Part shown: positions 1 to 6,616 of the stretch, piece by piece
Numbering within the stretch: position 1 is the stretch's first letter
Layout of the letters: the number at the start of each line of letters is the position of its first letter
Assembly (NCBI GenBank): GCA_934481505.1
Contig: CAKSPP010000054.1
Span: 1 to 8,218, forward strand
DNA length: 8,218 bases
Source of the DNA: an uncultured Eubacteriales bacterium
GTDB taxonomy: Bacteria; Bacillota; Clostridia; Oscillospirales; UBA644
Reading direction: 5' to 3'
Notes under the pieces: model-generated
The model's input: only the letters and a program-made list of their open reading frames with translations
Told to the model about the DNA's origin: nothing
Database searches by the model: none
Translations under genes and position numbers: made by a program

Positions 1-1
1 A

Positions 2-2635
2 TATGAATTTCTTATAAAACGCTTTGCTGAATACGGAAAAACAGGAACCTTTGTATTCGAAAACGACGCCGAAAAACGCTCCGTAACAAGAAATTTCGAG
101 TTCGGTAAAATAAGAAAGCGCGTTGCGGCATTCGCCTTTGACCCGTCAAAAGTCAAGACCGACGATGTTCTTCCGATACTTGAAAAACTTCGTGAATATA
201 AAGAAAACCGAGACAGAGTCTTCGCTCTCGGTTCGTCGGTTGCTCCTGTATTCGGTGCGGTCTGGAACCGCGGCTATTGCGAATGGGACGCCTTTGAAAA
301 CTGCTATAAAAACGCCTTGAAACTGAAAGCCGCCGTCACACATTTTTCGAGAGGAACTGTTTCGAAGCATTTTATAACCGAAAAAATCACCGATTTCGAG
401 GGCTTCTGCAAGAAGTTTTCGCCTCTATTCAAGATGACCTTTGTCAGTTTTGAAGAACTCAAAGAAATCGAAAAAGAAATTTCCGAAATCTGCAAATGCG
501 ATTTTGAAAATCTTTGGAGCAGGGGAACGGGTTCTGTTTTCGATACAGCTTCCGAATTTTCGGAAAAAGTAGGCTCTTTCGGCAGTTTTGCAAAGTTTTC
601 GTCCGTGAAAAACAAAATGGAAAAGAGAGGACTCTCTTTTCTTTTCGATAAACTTTCCGATATAGAAAATTTGAAACCCGCTTTCTTGAAATCCGTCGCC
701 GTTTCCGTTGTATCTGCATATGTAAAGGAAAACGGAAAACTTCTGCGTTACGGTTCGGGCTTTTTCAAAAAGCGTTCGGACAGTATCCTTACCGTAAGAA
801 AAGCTCTGTTTGCAAAAGAAAATTCTGCCGTTTCGTCAAGAATTCTTTCGGCTCTTTTCGATGTTTCGTCAAAGGAAAAAAAGGAGCTTAAAGAAGAGGC
901 GGAAAAAGCCGATATCAAGCCTTTCAGCCGCTTTGTAAAAACTTATCCCGAAATTTCTTCGGTTCTGTTTTTCGCAAATTCCGTCGTGCAGGATAAAATT
1001 CAGCCGTCGGAAAAGAAAGATTTTCTCGTCGTTTTCGATAACGGCAGAACAGATGCCGACCTTATAAACGAAGCTGCGGAAAAGTATTCGGCACTCATTC
1101 TTGTCGCCGATAAATCTCTGAATTCGGGAAAGCTGCTTTCCTATGTGACCGAAAGCGGATATCCTGTCGAGAAATATTCCGAAGTTTCTTCCGATGTGAA
1201 CACCGAGTTTGCGTTGTTTGCAAATAAGGCTTTCTATAATTCTTCGCTAAGGCTTTTGCCTTACGGCGGAAAAACAGAGTTTATAAAAACAACGGGAGTT
1301 TCCGAAAAAGGCGTCAACGCAGAGGAAATATCCGAAATATTCTCGGTTCTTTCCGAAATATTCAAAAAGAAGAGCAAAAACACCGTTAAAATTGCTGCGT
1401 TTTCAGAAAAACAGGCAAAAGCCGTCAGACTTTTTATCGATAAAAATATGACTGTTCCCGAAAATATCTCGCTTACGGTCGAAAAGATATGCGAATCGGA
1501 AAACAGCTGCGATTATCTTATCATCACAACCGCATATTCCGGGAACTATTCGGAAATAAGCCGATACGCGAACTCCTTCGGGAATATTGTAAATGAAGAA
1601 ATTCTTGTCCGTTACCTTGCGGGAGCAAAGAAAAAAATCTCGGTCATTTCTTCCTTTGATCTTAACGCGGCTTACGGAAACGAATATCTTTCTTCGCCCG
1701 TCGCTATGTTTATGGGCTATATGCGGTATCTTTCTTCGGGCGGAATTGTCCCCGAAAAATACAGCGAAAAAATTTCCGGTAAGAAATCCGATTGGCTTCC
1801 CGATTCGGTTGCCGTCGGAGGAAATACATATACACGAAGCGGCTCTTTTGACAGAATTTATTTCGGAGAAGAGAAGAAAACCGCTCTTATCTACGGAATA
1901 GGCAGCAGCGTCATAAGCGAAGCCGAAATCGCCGAAAAACTCGCAAAACAAGGCTATTTTGTTCAAACTGTTTTTCCGGCGGACAGACTCTCGGCTTTAA
2001 TTCTTTCCGAAAAGAAAAAGCCGATAAAGAAATCTGAAATTGAAAACACCGACGAGCCTTTTACCGAAGCCGAATTCCAAAGATATTCGGTTTGCGTGTT
2101 TGACGGCGAAGACCTTTCCGAAACCGCGGAAGAATTTGTCGCGGCATATAATAATCCCGATATCCGCAAGGATATCTTGACGGTCGTTTCGGCGGAAAGC
2201 CCCGTAAGTTTAAGAGTTTTGAGCAAAAGAGTTCTTTCTCATTGGGGAATTGACCGCTGCGGAACAAGGCTTGAAAATAAAATAGAAGAACTTGCTTCCG
2301 GGCTTGATATCTTTACCGAAAACGCCGGCGACAGTAAATTCTATTGGAATACAAAAGACGATTATAAGGCGTATTCGACTTTTAGAATGCCGGACAGCGG
2401 AGGCTTCCGCCGTGATATCACAGATATTTCGCCTGCGGAGCTTGCAAACGTATATAAATATATTGTCGGTGCTTACGATATAATCACCGTTTCCGCAGCA
2501 GAACGCGAACTCATAAAAATTCTCGGATTTTCAAGAGTTACCGAGAAAGTTAAAAATCACCTTGCATTTTCTCTTGACATTGCGGAAAAACGCGGATATC
2601 TGCGAACCGTAAGAGGAAAAATCATTAAAAACTGA
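2..2635 (+). CDS. Degenerate DUF4011/SF1-helicase/DUF3320-type protein, 5' end outside window
   Basis: The frame is open from the left edge to TGA at 2633-2635 (877 codons), so the start lies upstream; a TTG at 317 is internal. I recognise the large DUF4011 - SF1 helicase - Vsr-like nuclease - DUF3320 family by order and spacing of blocks. A helical middle region (about 280-940) is followed by a Walker-B region (1019-1120), the SNxxFY-like block (ALFANKAFYNSSL, about 1214-1252), the second RecA lobe (1300-1660), the nuclease region (1790-1990) and a DUF3320-like C-terminus (about 2195-2630). Catalytic motifs are altered: D-E of Walker B is VFDNGRT, the GDxxQLPP-type motif is VADKSL, the QG(x)E motif is ESENSCD, and the TRAR arginine motif is AGAK. 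In the nuclease one Asp remains (1850-1852), but the E-x-C/K position reads YGIGS. The helicase is probably inactive and the nuclease probably so. Walker A would lie off-window. Family assignment is from memory, not a search. Confidence 0.72.
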   Translation, partial: YEFLIKRFAEYGKTGTFVFENDAEKRSVTRNFEFGKIRKRVAAFAFDPSKVKTDDVLPILEKLREYKENRDRVFALGSSVAPVFGAVWNRGYCEWDAFENCYKNALKLKAAVTHFSRGTVSKHFITEKITDFEGFCKKFSPLFKMTFVSFEELKEIEKEISEICKCDFENLWSRGTGSVFDTASEFSEKVGSFGSFAKFSSVKNKMEKRGLSFLFDKLSDIENLKPAFLKSVAVSVVSAYVKENGKLLRYGSGFFKKRSDSILTVRKALFAKENSAVSSRILSALFDVSSKEKKELKEEAEKADIKPFSRFVKTYPEISSVLFFANSVVQDKIQPSEKKDFLVVFDNGRTDADLINEAAEKYSALILVADKSLNSGKLLSYVTESGYPVEKYSEVSSDVNTEFALFANKAFYNSSLRLLPYGGKTEFIKTTGVSEKGVNAEEISEIFSVLSEIFKKKSKNTVKIAAFSEKQAKAVRLFIDKNMTVPENISLTVEKICESENSCDYLIITTAYSGNYSEISRYANSFGNIVNEEILVRYLAGAKKKISVISSFDLNAAYGNEYLSSPVAMFMGYMRYLSSGGIVPEKYSEKISGKKSDWLPDSVAVGGNTYTRSGSFDRIYFGEEKKTALIYGIGSSVISEAEIAEKLAKQGYFVQTVFPADRLSALILSEKKKPIKKSEIENTDEPFTEAEFQRYSVCVFDGEDLSETAEEFVAAYNNPDIRKDILTVVSAESPVSLRVLSKRVLSHWGIDRCGTRLENKIEELASGLDIFTENAGDSKFYWNTKDDYKAYSTFRMPDSGGFRRDITDISPAELANVYKYIVGAYDIITVSAAERELIKILGFSRVTEKVKNHLAFSLDIAEKRGYLRTVRGKIIKN
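2195..2632 (+). other. DUF3320-like C-terminal domain of the helicase-type protein
   Basis: The last ~145 residues begin with SPVSLRVLSKRVLSHWGIDR and continue with a G-T-R-L basic stretch, an aromatic FYWN strand, then RRDITDISPAELANVYKYIV and a final FSRVTEKVKNHLAFSLDIAE plus a basic tail. This follows the DUF3320 pattern: two winged-helix-like halves, the first resembling 'P.h...L..Rv...fG..R.G.ri', then 'I.p.El..ai', 'lGf.R...ki...l'. It is the best-preserved part of the protein and the anchor for the family call. DUF3320 is normally found at the C-terminus of DUF4011 helicases; its own function is unknown to me. Confidence 0.7.
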
Positions 2636-2639
2636 CGAC

Positions 2640-2646
2640 GGAGGAG
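2640..2646 (+). promoter_or_regulatory. Strong ribosome binding site of the lipoprotein gene
   Basis: GGAGGAG lies 6 nt before the ATG at 2653 and 4 nt after the stop of the preceding gene. It fixes the lipoprotein start. With no room for a promoter in the 17-nt gap, it argues that the two genes share a transcript. Confidence 0.85.
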
Positions 2647-2652
2647 AATACA

Positions 2653-4017
2653 ATGAAAAAATTTCTGTTAATACTGCTTGCCTGTGTAATGCTGTTTTCG
2701 CTTGCGGGCTGTCTCGGAATAGACGAAAACGATTCCGGAAGTATTGATTTCGATTATGAAATCATTGATTTTGTCCGTCTTAAAGATTTTTCCCCGAATG
2801 AGGAAAGTAATATCGTTATAACGACGACAGTTCTCGAATATGAAAACTTCCTTGATTATATGAAGTTTTATATGCTTTCCGAAAACGGAAATACTTCGAC
2901 TCCCGGGCAGATAATCGACCCCGAATCGAAAAAATATACGGCGGATTTCTTCTCGTCCCACGACCTCGTCTTTATCTATACCGAAGACGAAAGAAATACG
3001 ATAAACACTGTTACCGATGTTAAATATTCCTCCGGCAAGGGAGAACTTTCGGTCGAACTTTCGAAGGCAATATCTCAGACTTCCGATAACGGTCCGAAAT
3101 ACAGACTAATTCTTGTTTCCGTTCCGAAAACAGGCTTTACTTCTTCCGGTTTCAGCGTTACGAAATTCGTTCAGACAAGTTCCGTTGCGAAAAACGAAGT
3201 TTATACAAATATTTCCATTGTTACGGGAAAAACCGACGGTGCAATATATTCTACGGTTCAGCTGTCGGACGGCAGCACCGAGAGGCTTATTTTCGATATT
3301 TCTTATGACGACGATCTGAAAGTTGGGGACAGGATAGTAACCGTTTGCAACACCATGTATTCCGACGGAAAAAACAATTTCTACTGCGACCCCGTATATT
3401 TCAGAAAATTCAGCGATAAAGCCGAAAACCGGCTTTCTTTTGAGTCTTATCTTTATCTTTACCCCGCCGAAGATTCGTCGAAAGTGAAGATTTCGCTTAA
3501 ACTTGACGGCATGCTTTTTGATTCTTTCCCGAAAATGTCTTCCGACTCATGGGAAATGACCGCTTCCGACGACGGTCTTCTGAAAGACGCGTCGGGTGCG
3601 GAATACGGAAACCTTTCATGGACGGGCTTTTTGAATGCAAAATATGACCTTTCAACAGGCTATTGCATTTCCGTTGGTGAAGTTCAGTCTTTCTTTACCG
3701 AAAAAGCCGCAGAATTCGGACTTTCCGAAGCGGAAAGTAAGGATTTTGTTTCGTATTGGTCGAAAAAATTGCAGACAGGTCCCTATTACTATATTTCTCT
3801 TGCGTCCGACCCGAATTCTCCGGAAGTAACCTATGAAATATCCGAAAAATCGGAGTCGGCAAGCAGACTTTATGTTATCGCGATCTCCGTTGAAGAACCG
3901 ATAGAACTTGCCGTTCAGAAAACGGTACCTCTGCCTCTCAGAGCGGGAGCCGGACTTAAAATTTCGGAATGGGGAGGCATAGTTCTTCCCTCAGATGTGT
4001 TTTCGAAAAGTAAATAA
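2653..4017 (+). CDS. Lipoprotein of unknown function, possible PrcB-like region
   Basis: This is a 454-residue exported lipoprotein. It has a basic start (MKKF), a hydrophobic stretch to residue 16 and a lipobox SLAGC with the lipidated Cys at residue 20, followed by an acidic Asp/Glu-rich linker, so it should be anchored on the outer face of the membrane. Residues ~52-171 (an edge strand, 'EYENFLDY', then 'ADFFSSHDLVFIY' and a final 'YRLILVSVPKTGF') weakly resemble the PrcB C-terminal fold, without its GG turn. Residues ~187-250 are beta-rich, perhaps OB-like. Residues ~262-385 carry a pattern (SWEMTASDDGLL, LSWTGF, DFVSYWSKKL) that I recall from uncharacterised clostridial lipoproteins. It follows the degenerate helicase by 17 nt and is likely co-transcribed. 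No terminator is evident after it. Function unknown; the lipoprotein call is firm, the domain hints are weak. Confidence 0.85.
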   Translation: MKKFLLILLACVMLFSLAGCLGIDENDSGSIDFDYEIIDFVRLKDFSPNEESNIVITTTVLEYENFLDYMKFYMLSENGNTSTPGQIIDPESKKYTADFFSSHDLVFIYTEDERNTINTVTDVKYSSGKGELSVELSKAISQTSDNGPKYRLILVSVPKTGFTSSGFSVTKFVQTSSVAKNEVYTNISIVTGKTDGAIYSTVQLSDGSTERLIFDISYDDDLKVGDRIVTVCNTMYSDGKNNFYCDPVYFRKFSDKAENRLSFESYLYLYPAEDSSKVKISLKLDGMLFDSFPKMSSDSWEMTASDDGLLKDASGAEYGNLSWTGFLNAKYDLSTGYCISVGEVQSFFTEKAAEFGLSEAESKDFVSYWSKKLQTGPYYYISLASDPNSPEVTYEISEKSESASRLYVIAISVEEPIELAVQKTVPLPLRAGAGLKISEWGGIVLPSDVFSKSK

Positions 4018-4038
4018 TTTTATATAGTCATATCTTAA

Positions 4039-4068
4039 TTTTGTAACAAATACCCTGTATTATAATAT
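4039..4068 (+). promoter_or_regulatory. Candidate promoter and palindromic operator of the XRE gene
   Basis: A consensus -10 TATAAT is at 4061-4066, but its -35 is poor (TTTTGT at 4039, 16-nt spacer). Alternatively TTGTAA at 4041-4046 pairs with TAATAT at 4063-4068 (16-nt spacer). Overlapping the -35 is a perfect palindrome, TTTGT-A-ACAAA (4040-4050), of the size an XRE dimer could bind, which suggests autoregulation. The promoter is an inference from AT content and spacing; the palindrome is seen directly. Confidence 0.45.
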
Positions 4069-4090
4069 TTATAAAGAGCGGAGGTGCGGA

Positions 4091-4666
4091 ATGGAACAGT
4101 TCAGAAAAACGGTTGCAAAGAATATTGCGGAACTTCGTGTCGCCAACGGTTACACGCAGTTCGAACTCGGCGAAAAAATAAACTATTCGGATAAGGCTGT
4201 TTCAAAATGGGAAAGAGGGGAGTCTGTCCCCGACGCCTATGTCTTAAAAAAACTTGCCGGAATTTTTGAAGTTTCGGTCGATTATCTTCTTGAAGAACAC
4301 CCCGACGACGCTAAAAAACCGAAAGCGAGAAACAAATATAAAACGATAACGCAGATATCTTTTCTCGGAACATATACTCTCGCATTTTTCGTTTTTATCG
4401 TTCTTTTGCTTTGCGGAATAAACGAATGGCAGATTTTTGTATATGCAATTCCCGTTTCGATGATAGTTCTTATCGTCGAAAATGCCCTTTGGGGAAAACG
4501 GATATTGAGTTTTCTATATATTTCGGCTCTTGTTTGGGGAATTATTGCCTCGGTTTATGTCGCGTTTCTCTCATATAACTGGTGGCTGCTTTTCTTACTC
4601 GGTATCCCGGCTGAAATTATTATTTGGCTTTGTTTCAGACTTAAATCCAGGAAAAGACGGAAATAA
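4091..4666 (+). CDS. XRE-family regulator with membrane-spanning C-terminal domain
   Basis: The protein has 191 residues. Residues ~8-66 are a classic XRE/Cro-type helix-turn-helix: IAELRVANGYTQFELGEKI, then SDKAVSKWERGESVPD as recognition helix and following turn, ending VSVDYLL. A charged linker (70-84, KKPKARNK) leads to about four hydrophobic segments (roughly 88-110, 113-130, 138-160, 164-183) and a very basic tail, RLKSRKRRK. The DNA-binding half should therefore be tethered to the cytoplasmic membrane. Regulators of this layout are common in Firmicutes; the signal and targets cannot be read from sequence. The ATG at 4091 is preceded by GGAGG at 4080-4084. The gene is followed by a strong terminator, so it probably ends its unit. 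The palindrome in its promoter suggests self-control, and the upstream lipoprotein/helicase unit is another possible target. Confidence 0.88.
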   Translation: MEQFRKTVAKNIAELRVANGYTQFELGEKINYSDKAVSKWERGESVPDAYVLKKLAGIFEVSVDYLLEEHPDDAKKPKARNKYKTITQISFLGTYTLAFFVFIVLLLCGINEWQIFVYAIPVSMIVLIVENALWGKRILSFLYISALVWGIIASVYVAFLSYNWWLLFLLGIPAEIIIWLCFRLKSRKRRK

Positions 4667-4680
4667 TTTGCGTCAACCAT

Positions 4681-4715
4681 AAGGAATTCTACGGTTTGTA
4701 GAGTTCCTTTTTTTT
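4681..4715 (+). terminator. Rho-independent terminator after the XRE gene
   Basis: A 12-bp stem (AAGGAATTCTAC at 4681-4692 with GTAGAGTTCCTT at 4698-4709, one G-T wobble) has a 5-nt loop and runs into eight T (4708-4715). It lies 14 nt after the XRE stop and separates that gene from the DegV gene. Confidence 0.9.
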
Positions 4716-4785
4716 GCGTAGAAAACTAAAAACCGAACGGCGAATTTTCCAAAATAACAGTATAATCGAAAAACGGTTCAGTAGG

Positions 4786-4814
4786 TGGACTTTTTTGGCG
4801 TTTGTCTGTAAAAT
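4786..4814 (+). promoter_or_regulatory. Candidate sigma-A promoter of the DegV gene
   Basis: TGGACT (4786-4791) and TAAAAT (4809-4814) are separated by 17 nt, matching the consensus in 4 of 6 and 5 of 6 bases. Transcription would start near 4821, giving a leader of about 28 nt with AAAGGA at 4836-4841 as ribosome binding site. An inverted repeat (GTCTGT at 4804-4809, ACAGAC at 4829-4834) brackets the -10 and the predicted start site and could be an operator. Confidence 0.5.
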
Positions 4815-4848
4815 GGAAATATAACGACACAGACGAAAGGAAAGAACT

Positions 4849-5736
4849 ATGAGTAATTTTATTCTCAGCTGCTGTTCCGCAGTTGACCTTACGGCAGAAT
4901 ATCTCGAAGAAAAAAATATCAGTTGTCTTCATATGCACTATTTCCTCGACGGAAAAAAAATGACCGACGATTTCGGAAAAACGATTTCAAACGCCGATTT
5001 TTACAAGGCAATGGAAAACGGTGCGGAAACCAAAACCACACAGTGCAATATAGATGAATACGAGGAATATTTCGTTCCGATGCTTGAAGCGGGACATGAC
5101 ATTCTTCATGTAACGCTTTCTTCCGGCATTTCGGGAACATATAATTCCGCAAGAATCGCGGCGGAAGATCTTTCCGTTAAATATCCCGACAGAAAAATCT
5201 ATGTTGTAGACTCCCTCGGTGCGTCCTCCGGATACGGACTTCTCATGGCGATAGCTGCGGATATGCGTGATTCGGGTAAGTCTATCGAAGAGATAAGAAA
5301 CTGGCTTATCGAAAACAGACTCAAACTCAACCATTGGTTTTTCTCCACCGACCTTACATTTTATATTAAAGGCGGAAGAGTTTCGAGAACCGCCGGAGTT
5401 TTCGGCACGATCCTCAAAATCTGCCCGCTTCTCAATATGAATATCGAGGGCAAACTCATTCCGAGAAAGAAGATAAGAGGCAAGACCGCGGTTATTAAGG
5501 CTATTGTCGACAGCATGGAAGAAACCGCACAGGACGGACTTGACTATTCGGGCAAATGCTTTATGAGCCAGTCCGCGTGCCGCGAAGATGCCGAAAAAGT
5601 TGCGGCAATGATAAAAGAGAGATTTCCGAAAATCGACGGAGACGTTCAGATATTTGATATCGGAGCTCTTATAGGAAGCCATTCCGGTCCCGGAACCGTC
5701 GCTGTTTTCTTCCTTGGAAAAGACAGAACTATCTGA
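4849..5736 (+). CDS. DegV family fatty-acid-binding protein (FakB-type)
   Basis: The protein has 295 residues, the usual DegV/FakB length. DegV proteins are cytoplasmic fatty-acid carriers; FakB members present exogenous fatty acid to the kinase FakA for phosphorylation and entry into phospholipid synthesis. Family marks in order: KTTQCN (62-67, equivalent of the T-S-Q-P loop), LSSGISGTYNSAR (90-102), VVDSLGASSGYGLL (119-132), TFYIKGGRVSR (170-180), the long second-domain stretch ILKICPLL...EGKLIPRKKIRGK (188-212), and IGSHSGPGTVAVFF (275-288) with the conserved His. The acyl-head-group Ser/Thr and His positions appear intact, so it should bind lipid. No fakA is adjacent, which is normal because genomes often carry several dispersed DegV genes. 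It lies between two terminators and has its own promoter, so it is probably monocistronic. The ligand chain type cannot be told. The gene symbol is left empty because paralogues cannot be separated. Confidence 0.93.
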   Translation: MSNFILSCCSAVDLTAEYLEEKNISCLHMHYFLDGKKMTDDFGKTISNADFYKAMENGAETKTTQCNIDEYEEYFVPMLEAGHDILHVTLSSGISGTYNSARIAAEDLSVKYPDRKIYVVDSLGASSGYGLLMAIAADMRDSGKSIEEIRNWLIENRLKLNHWFFSTDLTFYIKGGRVSRTAGVFGTILKICPLLNMNIEGKLIPRKKIRGKTAVIKAIVDSMEETAQDGLDYSGKCFMSQSACREDAEKVAAMIKERFPKIDGDVQIFDIGALIGSHSGPGTVAVFFLGKDRTI

Positions 5737-5753
5737 GTTTTCAGCGTAAATTT

Positions 5754-5784
5754 TATGACCTGCATAAGCGGGTCATATTTTTTT
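5754..5784 (+). terminator. Rho-independent terminator after the DegV gene
   Basis: A 10-bp stem (TATGACCTGC at 5754-5763 with GCGGGTCATA at 5768-5777, one T-G wobble) closes an ATAA loop and is followed by seven T (5778-5784). It sits 17 nt after the DegV stop. Confidence 0.9.
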
Positions 5785-5795
5785 GTAAAATTGTG

Positions 5796-5824
5796 TTGAA
5801 ATTTGGAAAAATTTGTGGTATAAT
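5796..5824 (+). promoter_or_regulatory. Strong extended -10 promoter of the Ig-like secreted protein gene
   Basis: TTGAAA (5796-5801) and a perfect TATAAT (5819-5824) are spaced by 17 nt, with TGG immediately before the -10 as an extended element (TG at 5816-5817). Transcription would start near 5831, leaving a ~31-nt leader with AGAAGG (5847-5852) 9 nt before the ATG. Confidence 0.85.
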
Positions 5825-5861
5825 GTTCGCGGATTAAAATCACCAAAGAAGGCTGATATTT

Positions 5862-6545
5862 ATGAAACGGACATTACTTGCTCTGTTACTGATCGTTTCT
5901 GTCTTTTATCTTTCTTCGGAATTTACGGCATCTGACGATCAGATTGTAAGAACTATCGATAACATTACCGAAAACGGAGAGCTGATCACTCCTGCTTCTG
6001 TTCTTTCAAAAGCGGGAATGGACGGCGAGATTGCCGATACGGTTATCAAAATTCTTGCGGATGACGGTGTCGAAGAATTTGATTATGCGGAGTATACGAC
6101 TGACAACAACGGCGAAGATGTTTTCAGAGTATGGAAGAGAACCGTGTATTATGATTTTACTCTGTATAACGGAAATGTTGTCAAATGTTCCGACTACATG
6201 GGGCGTCTTGTTTTCAGAGATTCAAAACTCGCAAAAGAATATGAAAACCGCAGGAATCTTCTGAAATACAATTATTTAAGAGGTTTTACAAATCCCATAC
6301 AAAGAGGGAACACCGCCGCCGTTTATATGTTTAACCTTACGCCGGGAGCCGAATATAAAATCAAAGTCATTTATCCGTCGGGTTCGGAAAGCAAGGCAAA
6401 AGGTCTTGAACCGAAAATCGCAGCGGAAGACGGGACGATAAAGTGGGAATGGAAGATAAGTAAACGCACCCGTCCGGGTACTGCGACAATAACTGTTATC
6501 GGCGAAGATTTTTCATATAGTTATTCTATGGAAATAACCGAATAA
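5862..6545 (+). CDS. Secreted or membrane-anchored protein with C-terminal Ig-like domain
   Basis: The protein has 227 residues. The N-terminus (MKRTLLALLLIVSVFYLSS) is a signal peptide or signal anchor; there is no Cys, so it is not a lipoprotein. Residues ~25-140 form an acidic/basic mixed region with a helical start (ITPASVLSKAGMDGEIADTV) and beta-like strands (VYYDFTLYNGNVVKCSD), which I do not recognise. Residues ~143-227 look like an Ig-like beta-sandwich frequent in clostridial extracellular proteins: NPIQRGNTAAVYMFNLTPGA, YKIKVIYPSGSESKAKGLEP, AEDGTIKWEWKISKRTRPG, ending in alternating hydrophobic strands. In other proteins such modules sit at the end of secreted or wall-associated enzymes; here no enzyme domain is obvious. 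It has its own strong promoter and no clear terminator afterwards, so some read-through into the decarboxylase genes is possible. Export is well supported; the role is unknown. Confidence 0.85.
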   Translation: MKRTLLALLLIVSVFYLSSEFTASDDQIVRTIDNITENGELITPASVLSKAGMDGEIADTVIKILADDGVEEFDYAEYTTDNNGEDVFRVWKRTVYYDFTLYNGNVVKCSDYMGRLVFRDSKLAKEYENRRNLLKYNYLRGFTNPIQRGNTAAVYMFNLTPGAEYKIKVIYPSGSESKAKGLEPKIAAEDGTIKWEWKISKRTRPGTATITVIGEDFSYSYSMEITE

Positions 6546-6552
6546 AATTTGC

Positions 6553-6581
6553 TTGACTTTTCGGTTTTTCTCTGATATATT
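6553..6581 (+). promoter_or_regulatory. Strong extended -10 promoter of the decarboxylase beta/gamma operon
   Basis: TTGACT (6553-6558, 5 of 6) and TATATT (6576-6581, 5 of 6) have a 17-nt spacer and an upstream TGA (TG at 6573-6574) as extended -10. It begins only 8 nt after the preceding stop codon. The predicted start of transcription, near 6588, coincides with the first base of the TAA/ATT repeat. Confidence 0.83.
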
Positions 6582-6587
6582 ATCACC

Positions 6588-6615
6588 TAATAATAATATT
6601 ATTATTATTATTATT
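6588..6615 (+). repeat. Trinucleotide palindrome (TAA)3-T-(ATT)6 in the leader of the beta-subunit gene
   Basis: Three TAA units, one T, then six ATT units. The first 20 bases (6588-6607) are a perfect palindrome. It lies between the promoter and the ribosome binding site, so the predicted mRNA would begin with an all-A/U hairpin followed by spare AUU units. Short perfect tandem repeats of this kind can slip in length. Confidence 0.9.
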
Positions 6616-6616
6616 G

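Noticed and set aside
317..319. TTG at 317 as the start of the helicase-like gene
   Set aside because: The same frame is open without a stop back to base 2 with similar composition, and no ribosome binding site precedes 317. The gene starts outside the window.
1403..1966. A 187-codon frame on the minus strand
   Set aside because: It lies wholly inside the helicase-like gene, has no good ribosome binding site that I can see and reads as a codon-bias shadow of the + strand gene.
4761..4766. A perfect TATAAT as -10 of the DegV gene
   Set aside because: No acceptable -35 lies 16-18 nt upstream. TGGACT-17-TAAAAT at 4786-4814 fits better.
4987..5682. A 231-codon frame on the minus strand
   Set aside because: It is antisense to the clearly recognisable DegV gene, and its translation shows no family pattern.
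6588..6615. The TAA/ATT palindrome as a terminator of the upstream gene
   Set aside because: The stem is only A/U with no G/C pairs, and it is followed by GAAAGG rather than a T tract.
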